Of a stretch of 64,000 nucleotides of DNA, positions 25,599 through 34,753 are shown piece by piece; position 1 is the stretch's first letter; each line of letters begins with the position of its first letter. A program made the translations under genes and the position numbers. The DNA is from JBDIAG01 sp963835085. Its GTDB lineage: Bacteria > Actinomycetota > Actinomycetes > Actinomycetales > CAWJMD01. Under the pieces are notes generated by a model. The model worked only from the letters and a program-made list of their open reading frames with translations, was not told where the DNA came from and ran no database searches. Where the stretch lies: positions 682,001-746,000 of the forward strand of contig CAWIED010000001.1 in NCBI GenBank assembly GCA_963835085.1, given 5' to 3'.

Positions 25599-26195
25599 GT
25601 GCGTGTGCTCGGTATCGACCCAGGCCTGACCCGGTGCGGGCTCGGCGTCGTGGAGTCGCGGCCCGGTGCGCGCGCGTGCTTGGTGCACGTGGAGGTGGTG
25701 CGCACCGCTTCCACCGCCGACCTGGCCGACAGATTGCTCGCCGTGGCCGAAGGGATCGAAGCTGTGGTGCGTGCCCATCGGCCCGATGTGGTGGCCGTAG
25801 AACGGGTGTTCAGTCAGTCGAACGTCACGTCGGTGATGGGCACGGCGCAGGCGAGCGGGATCGCCGTGCTGATCGGCGCGCGGGCGGGACTGCCCGTGGT
25901 CATGCACACGCCCACTGAGGTGAAGGCCGCGGTGACCGGTTCGGGACGCGCGGGCAAGGCCCAGGTGGCAGCCATGGTCACTCGGATCCTCTCGTTGCCG
26001 GTGGCGCCTACGCCGGCGGATGCGTCCGACGCCCTGGCGCTGGCCATCTGTCATCTGTGGCGGGGTCGGGGTTTGGCGGCATCGGTTGACGCGGCCGGCG
26101 CGGCCACGTCGTCGGCTGGGCTCACGCCGGCGCAGCAGGCTTGGGCGCAGGCGGCACGCCAGGCGGCCCGCGCACCTCGCACGTGGCGGGTCTGA
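25599..26195 (+). CDS. ruvC: Holliday junction resolvase RuvC
   Basis: 198 residues from GTG 25599 (VRVLGIDPGLTRCGLGVV). The acidic active site is visible: D7 in GIDPG, the Glu in VVAVERVF, and two Asp in PADASDALALA. RuvC nicks Holliday junctions symmetrically, working with RuvAB. GTG 25605 is a near alternative, and the open frame before 25599 has no good ribosome site. Unlike in most actinomycetes, ruvC is separated from ruvA by 500 bases. A perfect 22-bp copy of its last codons and stop (26175-26196) recurs at 26237-26258. Confidence 0.95.
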   Translation: MRVLGIDPGLTRCGLGVVESRPGARACLVHVEVVRTASTADLADRLLAVAEGIEAVVRAHRPDVVAVERVFSQSNVTSVMGTAQASGIAVLIGARAGLPVVMHTPTEVKAAVTGSGRAGKAQVAAMVTRILSLPVAPTPADASDALALAICHLWRGRGLAASVDAAGAATSSAGLTPAQQAWAQAARQAARAPRTWRV

Positions 26196-26695
26196 CGATC
26201 GGCAGTGGACACTGAGCGATCCTGTGATGCCGGGCGCCTCGCACGTGGCGGGTCTGACCGGCGCCTCTCACCGGGTTGCGTGGTTGATCTGGATGCCTCG
26301 CAAGAGCTGGGTTGCTTGGTGCATCTAGCGCGGTTGTCCCGGGCTGGCGGGTGATTGGCTGCTGGAATCGGGCGGATCCTGTGACGGATCCACGCCTGTG
26401 CGGCACGGCCTCAGTCGCATTGTCGGTGCGGCCTGTTAGGTTCTCGAACAGTTGTCCGTCGCCTGGCGTCGTGCAGCTCGAAGAAGGCGAACTTGGGGGC
26501 TGGCGCACAGGGAGGCCAGCATGTGGTGGGTCGCCCGGGCACGCGGGGGTTCGAGCGTCAGCAGAGTGGAGCAGTGGGAATGGATATGGGTCTTACAGCT
26601 GAGTCGAAGATTCGGACGGAACCTCGCGGCACCTGCGGTGCAGGCGTCAGGCCCGGCGGCAATGCCGGCTGGAGCCGAACGTTCGGGAGCCTCGG
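26196..26695. other. 500-base gap between ruvC and ruvA
   Basis: No convincing gene. It holds the 22-bp duplicate of the ruvC 3' end (26237-26258), a possible SOS half-site TCGAACAGTTGTCC (26444-26457) and a 12-bp perfect palindrome CCGAACGTTCGG (26675-26686) just before ruvA. It probably contains a separate ruvAB promoter. Confidence 0.5.
26444..26457. promoter_or_regulatory. Weak candidate LexA (SOS) box
   Basis: Left half TCGAAC is perfect for the actinomycete box TCGAAC-N4-GTTCGA; the right half GTCCGT is poor. Position before ruvAB, a known SOS target, is the main support. Confidence 0.25.
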
Positions 26696-27295
26696 ATGAT
26701 CGCGTCTGTGCGAGGCACCGTGCTGGCGCTGCGTCTCGACGCCGCGGTCATCGAGGTGGGCGGGGTCGGGCTGCGGGTGGTGGCCACGCCCGGAACCCTG
26801 GCCGGCCTGCAACTCGGGCGAACGGCCCAGCTCGCCACGTCGATGGTGGTGCGCGAAGACGCTCTCACGCTCTTCGGCTTCGCCGATTCCGAAGAACGGG
26901 ATGTCTTCGAGATCGTGCAGACAGTGTCGGGTATCGGTCCACGGTTGGCTCTGGCGATGCTCGCCGTGCACACACCTGACGGTTTGCGCCGAGCCATCGC
27001 CGACGAAGATCTCACCGCGCTGTGCCGCGTGCCGGGCATCGGCCGCAAGGGAGCGCAGCGCATCGTGCTCGACCTGACCGACCGGATCGGCGCGCCGGTG
27101 GGTCGTCAGGCGCCGGCCAGCGCGGCGCCGTCTTCGTCCCGCGTCGAGTCGGAGGTGGGGGAAGCACTCGTGGGTCTGGGCTGGACGGCCAAGCAGGCTG
27201 AAGCGGCCGTGGCCGCGGTAACGGCCGCCCAACCCGACGCGGCGGATGTAGCCACCCTGTTGCGTGCCGCCTTGCGACATCTGGGGCGTAACTGA
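26696..27295 (+). CDS. ruvA: Holliday junction branch migration protein RuvA
   Basis: 199 residues. Begins MIASVRGTVLALRLDAAVIEVGGVGLRV (OB fold), then two helix-hairpin-helix units (VQTVSGIGPRLALAML and LCRVPGIGRKGAQRIVLDL), a variable linker rich in Ala/Ser, and the C-terminal domain (VGEALVGLGWTAKQAEAAV) that touches RuvB. It holds the Holliday junction as a tetramer. The stop TGA shares its last base with the ruvB ATG (TGATG), so the two are coupled. Confidence 0.96.
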   Translation: MIASVRGTVLALRLDAAVIEVGGVGLRVVATPGTLAGLQLGRTAQLATSMVVREDALTLFGFADSEERDVFEIVQTVSGIGPRLALAMLAVHTPDGLRRAIADEDLTALCRVPGIGRKGAQRIVLDLTDRIGAPVGRQAPASAAPSSSRVESEVGEALVGLGWTAKQAEAAVAAVTAAQPDAADVATLLRAALRHLGRN

Positions 27296-28533
27296 TGGCC
27301 GCCACGCACTCAGCCGATGACACCGGCCGTGACGAGACGCGTCCCGGTGAGGTCGAGTCGGACGGCAGTCGGGAGATCGGTGTCGACGACGCCGAGCTCG
27401 CGGAGTCGAACCAGCCTGGCCGCCGGGGGGCCCGGTACGAAGCGCAGGCCGGGTATAGCGAGTACGGCCAGGACGGGCCGGCGGAGGCGTCCGTGCGGGT
27501 GGTCTCGCCGGCTGCCGATGCCATGGAGCGTGCGGCGGAGGCGGCCCTGCGTCCGCGTCGGCTGGCCGACTTCGTGGGGCAACCTGTTGTGCGCGAACAG
27601 CTTTCGCTGGTGCTCGAAGCAGCGACCGCGCGTGGACGGCAACCCGATCACCTGCTTTTGTCGGGTCCGCCGGGTCTGGGCAAGACCACCTTGGCCATGA
27701 TCGTGGCGGCCGAGTTGGGAACCTCGATCCGGGTCACGAGCGGTCCGGCGATCCAGCACGCGGGCGACCTGGCGGCGCTGTTGTCATCGCTGGAGGAGAA
27801 CGAGGTGCTCTTCCTCGACGAGATCCACCGCACCGCCCGCCCGGCCGAAGAGATGCTCTACATGGCCATGGAAGACTTCCGGGTCGACGTGGTGGTCGGC
27901 AAGGGGGCCGGAGCCACGGCCATTCCGCTGCAACTGCCGCCGTTCACTCTGGTCGGCGCCACGACGCGCGCCGGTCTGCTGACGGCCCCGCTGCGCGACC
28001 GGTTCGGGTTCACCGCCCACCTGGAGTTCTACTCGGCCGACGATCTGCAGGTGGTGCTGCGCCGCTCGGCGCAACTGCTCGACATCAAGCTCACCGACGA
28101 GGGTGCGGCCGAGGTGGCCAGTCGCTCCCGGGGTACGCCGCGCATCGCCAACCGCCTGCTACGCCGGGTGCGTGACTGGGCCGAGGTGCGCGGCGAGGGC
28201 ATCGTCGATCTAGCGGCCGCGCAGGCGGCACTCAAGGTCTATGAGGTCGATGACAAGGGGCTCGACCGGCTCGACCGTGGGGTGCTCGAGGCGCTGTGCC
28301 GCAGGTTCGGCGGTGGACCGGTCGGTCTGTCGACGCTGGCCGTGGCCGTGGGAGAAGAGCCCGAGACGGTCGAGACGGTGGCCGAGCCGTTCCTCGTCCG
28401 GGAAGGTCTGATGGGTCGGACCCCCCGCGGGCGGGTCGCCACCGCTGCCGGCTGGAATCACCTGGGTCTGCAGCCGCCGAGTCAGTCTCCAATGAGCGGC
28501 GGCCAGCTCGGAATCGATCTGGGACAGCCGTGA
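27295..28533 (+). CDS. ruvB: Holliday junction branch migration helicase RuvB
   Basis: 412 residues, about 60-70 longer than usual because of an acidic, probably disordered N-terminal extension (residues 1-70) before the conserved AAALRPRRLADFVGQ. The AAA+ motor shows Walker A GPPGLGKTT, Walker B LFLDEIHR, sensor/arginine region TTRAGLLTAPLRDRFG and the C-terminal winged helix (FGGGPVGLSTLAVAVGEEPETVE ... GLMGRTPRGR). Drives branch migration with RuvA. An internal ATG near 27523 would give a protein of standard length, but the ruvA overlap supports 27295. Confidence 0.95.
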   Translation: MAATHSADDTGRDETRPGEVESDGSREIGVDDAELAESNQPGRRGARYEAQAGYSEYGQDGPAEASVRVVSPAADAMERAAEAALRPRRLADFVGQPVVREQLSLVLEAATARGRQPDHLLLSGPPGLGKTTLAMIVAAELGTSIRVTSGPAIQHAGDLAALLSSLEENEVLFLDEIHRTARPAEEMLYMAMEDFRVDVVVGKGAGATAIPLQLPPFTLVGATTRAGLLTAPLRDRFGFTAHLEFYSADDLQVVLRRSAQLLDIKLTDEGAAEVASRSRGTPRIANRLLRRVRDWAEVRGEGIVDLAAAQAALKVYEVDDKGLDRLDRGVLEALCRRFGGGPVGLSTLAVAVGEEPETVETVAEPFLVREGLMGRTPRGRVATAAGWNHLGLQPPSQSPMSGGQLGIDLGQP

Positions 28534-28742
28534 CACGCGACACGAGCCGAGCGCGACCGGAACCTCCATCGAGTGGTGCGGGAGAACTGTCGTGCGATAC
28601 TCCCGAGGCACAACCAGCCGACTCAGGGCAAACCTCGCACCTGACCGGTTGGCCGGTATCCGAGCCGTCCGCAAGCCCGTCCCACATGAGTCGCTCATCC
28701 CAGAGCCCGGCCAGAACGTGGCCCGAGAGGAGTCCCGCCGAG

Positions 28743-29210
28743 ATGTCTGAATCGGCGCGGCCTCCAGCCGACATGGAAGGCGATCCTGGGTGGTTGCTCA
28801 AGGTCATCAAAGACCAACGCCTGGCGTTTCTCGTGGTCGGCGGTGCCAACACCGTCGTCGGGTTCTTCTGGTTCTGGACCCTGAACGAGGTGTTCGCGCC
28901 CATCCTCGACCCGCGCTGGGGCTATCTCGTCACGCTGACCGTCAGCTACATCATCTCCACGTTCTGCGCCTTCGTGATGTACCGCTTCATCGTGTTCCGC
29001 GTGCGGGGGCATTTCGGACGTGACCTGGTGCGGTTCTACACCCTGTATCTCACTGGTCTGGGTATGAACTACGTGTTGTTGCCCATCGTGCACAAGGGCT
29101 TCGGTGTCGCGCTGTTACCCGCGCAGTTCATCGTGTTGAGCGTCTGGGTGGTCATCTCGTGGTTCGGCCAGAAGTACTTCGCCTTCCGACGCTCAGTGAG
29201 GACGCCATGA
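28743..29210 (+). CDS. GtrA-like membrane protein (polyprenyl-phosphate sugar flippase candidate)
   Basis: 155 residues with four membrane helices. Typical GtrA segments: RLAFLVVGGANTVVGFFWF, YIISTFCAFVMYRFIVFR and the end SWFGQKYFAFRR. GtrA proteins are thought to flip lipid-linked sugars for glycan modification. ATG 28743 has GAGAGGAG ten bases upstream; an in-frame GTG at 28530 overlaps the ruvB stop and would add a 71-residue disordered head. It is the first gene of a five-gene glycan cassette inserted between ruvB and yajC, and overlaps the next gene by ATGA. Confidence 0.85.
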   Translation: MSESARPPADMEGDPGWLLKVIKDQRLAFLVVGGANTVVGFFWFWTLNEVFAPILDPRWGYLVTLTVSYIISTFCAFVMYRFIVFRVRGHFGRDLVRFYTLYLTGLGMNYVLLPIVHKGFGVALLPAQFIVLSVWVVISWFGQKYFAFRRSVRTP

Positions 29211-30046
29211 GCAACGCGCCCCGGGTATCGATCGTCATCCCGTCGTACAACAACGGCAAGTACGTCGAGCGCACGATGCGCTCCGTGCTCGACCAGACCT
29301 TCACCGATTTCGAGATGATCGTCTCCGACCATTCATCGAGCGACAACACGTGGGAGGTCTTGCAGCAGTTCCGAGCCGACCCGCGGGTCCGGCTCGACAA
29401 GATCACCGCCGGCGGTGGCGCGCTGCGCAACTGGGCACATGTCTCCGGGCAGGCCACGGGCGAGTACCTCAAGCTGGTCTGCGCAGACGACCTGCTCTAT
29501 CCCGAGGCTCTTCAGCGCCAGGTCGACGCGCTCGACGCCCACCCGGGGGCGAGCATGTCGGCGTTCTGTCGTGATGTGATCGATGCCCATGATCGGCCCG
29601 TGGTCAAGGCGCGCGGCCTCGGCCGCCTGAAGGGCTTGGTAGACGGCCGTCGAGCCGCGAGACAGACCATTGTGGCCGGCGCGAACCTGTACGGCGAGCC
29701 GATGTGCGTGCTGTTCCGGCGTGAGGTCTTCGAGCGAGTGGGGGGCTGGGAGACCCGCTTCCCGTTCGTGGTCGACGAGGCCAGTTACGTGCGGGTGCTC
29801 GGCCAGGGAGACCTCGTGGCACTGGCTGAGCCGCTCGGCGGCTTCCGGCTCAGTCGCTCGCAATGGAGCGTGCACCTGGCGCAGGAACAGTCGAACCAGG
29901 TGGTCGCCTGGCATGGGGCCGTGGCCAAGGAGATACCTGGCCTGCTTTCCCGACGCGACCTCATCGTCGGCAACGCGTTGGCTCGGGCCATGGCCTATGT
30001 GCGGCGTGCGGCCTACATCGCCTTCGACCACCGGATGGGCCGATGA
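29207..30046 (+). CDS. GT2-family glycosyltransferase
   Basis: 279 residues of GT-A fold: VSIVIPSYNNGKYVERTMRSVLDQ at the start, a DFEMIVSDHSSSDNT strand and CADDLLYPEALQ with the metal-binding acidic pair. Cytosolic or membrane-associated enzyme using a nucleotide sugar; donor and acceptor are unknown. Coupled to the GtrA-like gene before it and the large membrane protein after it by 4-base overlaps on both sides. Confidence 0.9.
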   Translation: MSNAPRVSIVIPSYNNGKYVERTMRSVLDQTFTDFEMIVSDHSSSDNTWEVLQQFRADPRVRLDKITAGGGALRNWAHVSGQATGEYLKLVCADDLLYPEALQRQVDALDAHPGASMSAFCRDVIDAHDRPVVKARGLGRLKGLVDGRRAARQTIVAGANLYGEPMCVLFRREVFERVGGWETRFPFVVDEASYVRVLGQGDLVALAEPLGGFRLSRSQWSVHLAQEQSNQVVAWHGAVAKEIPGLLSRRDLIVGNALARAMAYVRRAAYIAFDHRMGR

Positions 30047-32334
30047 GCCATCGCGCCTCGACCCTGGCTCTTGCCGAAAACGCCGAACTGCGCCCCGAGC
30101 TCGCCCAGCAGCGGCTCGGCCGTTGGGAGTGGCCCTGGGCGGTGGTGGCGGCCATCGTGGCGACTTGTCATGCGATCTTCACTCTCGGTCTGTACCGGCA
30201 ACCGTGGTCGGTGCCGATCTCCACCGGCGGCGACGCCATGGCCGTCATGTCACACGCCACCACCGACACCCTTCGCGGTTGGTATGAGTACGAACCGCAC
30301 CTGGGCTGGCCTGCCGGGCAGCATTACCACGACTTCCCAACGGCCGACAATCTCCACCAGATGGTCTTTTCGGTCTTCGGCCATCTCTGGCCGCATCCGG
30401 CCGAGGTGGTCAACAGCTACTACCTGGCTGGGTTCGCGTTGACGGCGCTGGCGGGGTACTGGTTCTTTCGCGTGGTCGGCATCTCCCAGCCGATGTCGGC
30501 CGGCCTCGCCGTGCTCTACTCGATTCAGCCCTATCACTACATGCGTAGCATCGATCACCTCTTTCTGGCGTCGTACTACGTCGTGCCCCCGGCGGTGGTG
30601 CTGGTGTGGCGAGTGCTGCGGGGGCTCGGCATCTTCATACCGGTCACGGCAGACGGCATTCGTCCTGGCCGGCGAGCGATCGCCTGGCGCTCGACGCAGA
30701 CCCTGGTGACCGTCGTGCTGCTGGGCACAGCCTCCACCTACTACTCGGTGTTCCTGGCGTTGTTCCTGGGCCTGGCCGGTCTGGCCGTGCTCTTCATCGA
30801 CCGAAACTGGCGACGCTTCGTGGGGGCGGCCCTGGCCGGAGCGGTTCTCGTCGCGACGATGCTCGCCAACATGCTGCCCGACCTCACCTACGACCGAAGC
30901 CAACCGCCCAACGTGGTGGCGCTGAATCGGGCAGCGTCCGACTCGGAGTTCTACGGCTTCAAGATCACCCAGCTGCTGCTGCCGCCCAACACCCATTTCT
31001 GGGGACCGGCGCGCTGGACCCGTGCGTTCTACGATCTGTACTTTCCGTTGCCGTCGGAGTCCCCCTCGCTCGGGCTGATAGGCGCGATCGGGTTCCTAGT
31101 GCTGCTCGGTGTGGCGGTCTGGATGACGGCCCGCTGGGGCCGTGGCCATCCGAGCCCGCTGAGTCCGTTGTCGTCGAAGCTGTCCGCTTTGGCGAGCCTC
31201 AACCTGGTGGGCGTTCTGTTCGGGACGGTAGGCAGCCTCTCGGGTGTGATCGCGTTGTTCGTCACCACCGACATTCGAGGCTGGAACCGGATCTCGGTGT
31301 TCATCAGCTGCTTCGCGCTCGCCACGGTGGGCTTGCTGATAGATGCGCTGGCCCGCAGGATGTCGCTGCGGTGGGCGACGCGGCACCGGCTGGTGCAGCC
31401 GGCCGCCGTGTTCGTGGCGGCAGGGCTGGTGCTTGCGGTGGGCGGTCTCGATCAGTCGACCTTCAGTTACAACCTGCCGGCAGACCAGCAGTCCAGGATC
31501 GCCCGGTGGAACTCCGACGACGCCTACGTCAAGGCCGTCGAGACAAGGTTCGGGGCCACGTCCAAGATCTTCGAACTGCCCTATCGGGTCTTCCCTGAGT
31601 CGCCGCCGATGAACGGCAGTTACGCCACCGACGACCTGCTTTTCTACCTGCACTCGCCCACGCTCTACTCCTCCACGGGCGACATCCAAGGGCGGGCCAC
31701 TTCCGACTGGGCGGCGCCCATCTCGCAGCGTCCCACCGATCAGCAGGTGCGGCAGGCGGCCACGATCGGCTTCAACGTGGTGAGCATCGACCGGATGGCG
31801 CTGGGGGCCGACGCCGACGGCATGGCTTCCGCTCTCACCGCGCTGCTGGGCGCCCCACAGGTCACGAGCACCGACAACCGGTACCAGGCGTGGAGTCTGG
31901 CACCGGCCAAGGCGCAAGTCGAAGCGCGGTACACGCCCGCGCAGATCGCTGCGGAACGAGCCGATCTCAAAGCGCCTCCGATGGTGTACGGCACCACCGA
32001 GCGCGATCGGATGATGAGCCTCGACGCCCAGGGCCGCGGGCCGGTCCTCGGCGTGGCTTTGCTCGACAACCCCAGGTCGACCCCGCAGCAGGTCACTCTG
32101 ACGGTGCATGCCGCCGTGCAAGGCGTCACCGTGCTCGATGTCACCGTCGGCGACGGGCCTAGCGAGCAGATCCCGGCCTCGGGTGGCTTCACCCTCCAAC
32201 GCAAGGTCACGGCCCCCCCCGGTCGCACCCAGATCGACTTCCGGGTGCCCGTCGATCAACGGGCCGGCTATCCGTCGCTGTCCTTCTTGTCGACGGACTG
32301 CTTCACCGCGGACGACCAGGCATTCGCCGGGTAG
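30043..32334 (+). CDS. Large membrane protein, GT-C-like glycosyltransferase candidate
   Basis: 763 residues. The first 460 hold about ten membrane helices with long outer loops; an early loop has ISTGGDAMAVM and HYHDFPTADN, acidic residues placed like the catalytic ones of GT-C enzymes that use polyprenyl-phosphate sugars outside the membrane. The C-terminal 300 residues are soluble and extracytoplasmic with alternating strands (SKIFELPYRVFPESPPMNGSYATDDLL, VLDVTVGD). The architecture matches membrane sugar transferases or YfhO-like proteins, but no exact family could be fixed. With GtrA and two GT2 genes alongside, it is the probable final transferase of the cassette. Confidence 0.8.
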   Translation: MSHRASTLALAENAELRPELAQQRLGRWEWPWAVVAAIVATCHAIFTLGLYRQPWSVPISTGGDAMAVMSHATTDTLRGWYEYEPHLGWPAGQHYHDFPTADNLHQMVFSVFGHLWPHPAEVVNSYYLAGFALTALAGYWFFRVVGISQPMSAGLAVLYSIQPYHYMRSIDHLFLASYYVVPPAVVLVWRVLRGLGIFIPVTADGIRPGRRAIAWRSTQTLVTVVLLGTASTYYSVFLALFLGLAGLAVLFIDRNWRRFVGAALAGAVLVATMLANMLPDLTYDRSQPPNVVALNRAASDSEFYGFKITQLLLPPNTHFWGPARWTRAFYDLYFPLPSESPSLGLIGAIGFLVLLGVAVWMTARWGRGHPSPLSPLSSKLSALASLNLVGVLFGTVGSLSGVIALFVTTDIRGWNRISVFISCFALATVGLLIDALARRMSLRWATRHRLVQPAAVFVAAGLVLAVGGLDQSTFSYNLPADQQSRIARWNSDDAYVKAVETRFGATSKIFELPYRVFPESPPMNGSYATDDLLFYLHSPTLYSSTGDIQGRATSDWAAPISQRPTDQQVRQAATIGFNVVSIDRMALGADADGMASALTALLGAPQVTSTDNRYQAWSLAPAKAQVEARYTPAQIAAERADLKAPPMVYGTTERDRMMSLDAQGRGPVLGVALLDNPRSTPQQVTLTVHAAVQGVTVLDVTVGDGPSEQIPASGGFTLQRKVTAPPGRTQIDFRVPVDQRAGYPSLSFLSTDCFTADDQAFAG

Positions 32335-32437
32335 GGCGCCCGGCGTCAGGGCTGCAGGGTTGGTTTCGCAGGCACGAGACTGGTCGATTTCGGGTTCTTC
32401 CCAGGTCTGGCAGGTGCTGAGCCGTACGCTGGCCAGC

Positions 32438-33496
32438 GTGGTGCACACGGTGTCGGTCGTCGTTCCGGTCTATCAGGGGGAGAAGACTCTTCCTGGTGTA
32501 GTTGCCGAGATCGCCCAATACACCCAAGAGCAGGTGAGCCGGGGTGGCCATGCGTACCGGGTGAGCGAGATCGTGCTCGTGCACGACAACGGCCCGGACG
32601 GTTCCGACGCCACGATGCGCGATCTGGCTGCCAGCTATCCGGAAGTTCGCACGGTGTGGCTGAGCCGCAACTTCGGCCAGCATGCGGCCACGCTGGCCGG
32701 GATGGCCTCCGCGGGTGGTGACTGGATCGCGACCATGGACGAGGACGGTCAACACGATCCCGCCTTTCTCGGCGAGTTGCTCGACACCGCGATGGAGGAG
32801 CAGGCCGTCGTGGTCTACGCCCGGCCGGCCAACCCGCCGCCGCACGGTCCGCTGCGCAACGCGTCGTCGCGCGGGGCGAAATGGGTCGTAAGACAGCTTG
32901 CTCCGAGTGGCATCTCGCCGTCGCTCTTCAACTCATACCGATTGGTGCTGGGCGAGATCGGCCGCAGCGTGGCCGCCTACGCTGGCGCCAACGTCTATCT
33001 CGACATCGCCCTTGGCTGGGTGGCCAACCGGGCCGCGACCTGTCCGGTGACCCTGCGCGAAGAGGGCGAGCGCCCGTCCGGCTACAACTGGCAGCGACTG
33101 TTCTCGCACTTCTGGCGACTGGTGCTCTCCAGTGGAACCCGAGGCCTGCGGCTGGTGGCCGTGCTCGGGGTGTTGTGCGGCGGCCTCGGCTTCGTGCTCG
33201 CGCTGTATCTGATCGGAGCTCGGCTGGTGTCGAGCGACATCCCCAGCGGCTGGACGTCCACCACCGTGGCCATCTTGCTCGCCAGCGGGACGATCCTGGT
33301 TGCGCTCGCCATAGTGTCTGAATACGTCGGCATGGCGGTCAACATGGCGATGGGGCGTCCGCTCTATCTCATCGTGGGGGATGGGCGAAACGGGCCGCTT
33401 GGCCGGGCACCGGACGTCAGCCCGCGTGCGGGCAGCCAGCGCCACGGTGCACCTGAGCTACCCCCGACCGTCCACGACGACCGTCGACGTGGCTGA
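32438..33496 (+). CDS. GtrB/DPM1-like polyprenyl-phosphate glycosyltransferase
   Basis: About 352 residues. GT2 domain with VSVVVPVYQGEKTLPGVVAEI, LSRNFGQHAATLAGM and the catalytic ATMDEDGQHDP block, followed by two membrane helices near residues 238-260 and 275-300, as in GtrB and dolichol-phosphate-mannose synthase-like enzymes that load sugars onto polyprenyl phosphate. Start is uncertain: GTG 32438, 32441 or 32414. It supplies the lipid-linked sugar presumed to be flipped by the GtrA-like protein. The C-terminal 45 residues are hydrophilic. Confidence 0.88.
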   Translation: MVHTVSVVVPVYQGEKTLPGVVAEIAQYTQEQVSRGGHAYRVSEIVLVHDNGPDGSDATMRDLAASYPEVRTVWLSRNFGQHAATLAGMASAGGDWIATMDEDGQHDPAFLGELLDTAMEEQAVVVYARPANPPPHGPLRNASSRGAKWVVRQLAPSGISPSLFNSYRLVLGEIGRSVAAYAGANVYLDIALGWVANRAATCPVTLREEGERPSGYNWQRLFSHFWRLVLSSGTRGLRLVAVLGVLCGGLGFVLALYLIGARLVSSDIPSGWTSTTVAILLASGTILVALAIVSEYVGMAVNMAMGRPLYLIVGDGRNGPLGRAPDVSPRAGSQRHGAPELPPTVHDDRRRG

Positions 33497-33519
33497 TGCT
33501 GGGCGGATGACCTGATCGC

Positions 33520-34548
33520 GTGGATGATCTGACTGCCGTAGATGATCTGACTGCCATGGACGACCTCACTGCCATGCACGACCCGACGCAGGCGCCGCCG
33601 GTCTGGGTCGTGGGAGGCCGGGGTCTGCTGGGGGCGGCGGTGGTGCGGGCGGCGGGAGAGCGGGCCTGGACGGCACGGGTGCCCTGGGCCACCCCGCAGG
33701 CAGACGCTGTGCTCGGCGAGGCGATGGACACCTTCCTCGATCATGTGAACGGCAGAGCCTGGCAGATCGCGTGGTGCGCTGGAGCAGGCGTCACCTCCAC
33801 CACCCAGGAGGTGCTGGACACCGAGATCGCCGTTGTGCGTGCCTTCTGTGCCCGGCTGCGGGCGTTGCCTGCCGACGTCCGGTCGAGGGGAAGCTTCTTC
33901 CTCGCATCGTCGGCGGGAGGCGTTTATGCCGGTTCGCCGTCGGGGCCGCCTTTCGACGAGTCGAGCGTGCCGCGAGCGCTCGCGCCCTACGGTCTCGCGA
34001 AGTTGGCCACAGAAGCCGTGGTCTCCGAACTCAGCCAGGCTGGGATCTCGGTCGTGATTGGGCGTATTGCCAACCTCTACGGTCCGGGGCAGAACCTCGT
34101 CAAGGCTCAAGGGTTGATCTCGGTGATCTGTAAGTCGCTGCTGACGGGCAACCCCATACCGGTGTACGTGCCCATGGACACCCTGCGCGACTACCTGTTC
34201 GCCGACGACGCCGGCCGGCTCACACTCCAGGCGCTTGACCGGGCGGCCGGCGCCGCACGGACCCTCGGCGAGAGCGGTGCGCTGCGAGCACCGGTGGTGG
34301 TGAAGGTCTTGTGCACCGGCCAGGCGGTGAGTGTGGCATCGATCATCATGGAGGTGCGCCGAGTGACGCGGCGGTCGCCACGGGTCATCCTCGCCGCCTC
34401 GTCGGCCGCCGCCTATCAGGCCCGAGACCTGCGATTGCGTTCCCGGGTCTGGCCCGATCTCGACGCGACGCCCCGGGTGGGGCTGCCGGTGGGCATCGCC
34501 ACCGTCCTGGCGCATCTGCGTCTCGTGCAGCAGCAAGGCTCGTTGTGA
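33520..34548 (+). CDS. NAD-dependent epimerase/dehydratase (extended SDR)
   Basis: Up to 342 residues. VWVVGGRGLLGAAVVRA is the nucleotide-binding glycine motif, ASSAGGVYAGS holds the catalytic serine region and YGLAKLATEAVV the YxxxK pair; GRIANLYGPGQN and LRDYLFADDAG are typical of nucleotide-sugar epimerases. It probably makes or modifies the sugar used by the neighbouring transferases. The N-terminus is unclear: an 18-bp unit is repeated three times across the start (33522-33575), offering GTG 33520, ATG 33556 and ATG 33574; the protein proper begins at about 33574. Confidence 0.85.
   Translation: MDDLTAVDDLTAMDDLTAMHDPTQAPPVWVVGGRGLLGAAVVRAAGERAWTARVPWATPQADAVLGEAMDTFLDHVNGRAWQIAWCAGAGVTSTTQEVLDTEIAVVRAFCARLRALPADVRSRGSFFLASSAGGVYAGSPSGPPFDESSVPRALAPYGLAKLATEAVVSELSQAGISVVIGRIANLYGPGQNLVKAQGLISVICKSLLTGNPIPVYVPMDTLRDYLFADDAGRLTLQALDRAAGAARTLGESGALRAPVVVKVLCTGQAVSVASIIMEVRRVTRRSPRVILAASSAAAYQARDLRLRSRVWPDLDATPRVGLPVGIATVLAHLRLVQQQGSL
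33522..33575. repeat. 18-bp tandem repeat at the start of the epimerase gene
   Basis: Three units of the type GGATGATCTGACTGCCGT, encoding (V/M)DDLTA. Each unit but the first carries a possible start codon, so unit loss or gain changes the choice of starts without shifting the frame. Confidence 0.75.
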
Positions 34549-34753
34549 GCGCGATACCGCCAACCTGAGGCTGCCGCGGGTAGGGCGCGCCCTGAGCCCG
34601 AATTGCGGGGATTCGCGTGATGTCAACAGGCATAACCGGCTCGGCAGGTAGACTCGTTGGGGTCCGTGCTCTGCGCGGCCCCGTTCGACGCTGTTCGGCC
34701 TCCGTTCGCTGGTGCCTGAGTCAGCCGCCGGTGCCGCGCTCGATGTTAGGAAT

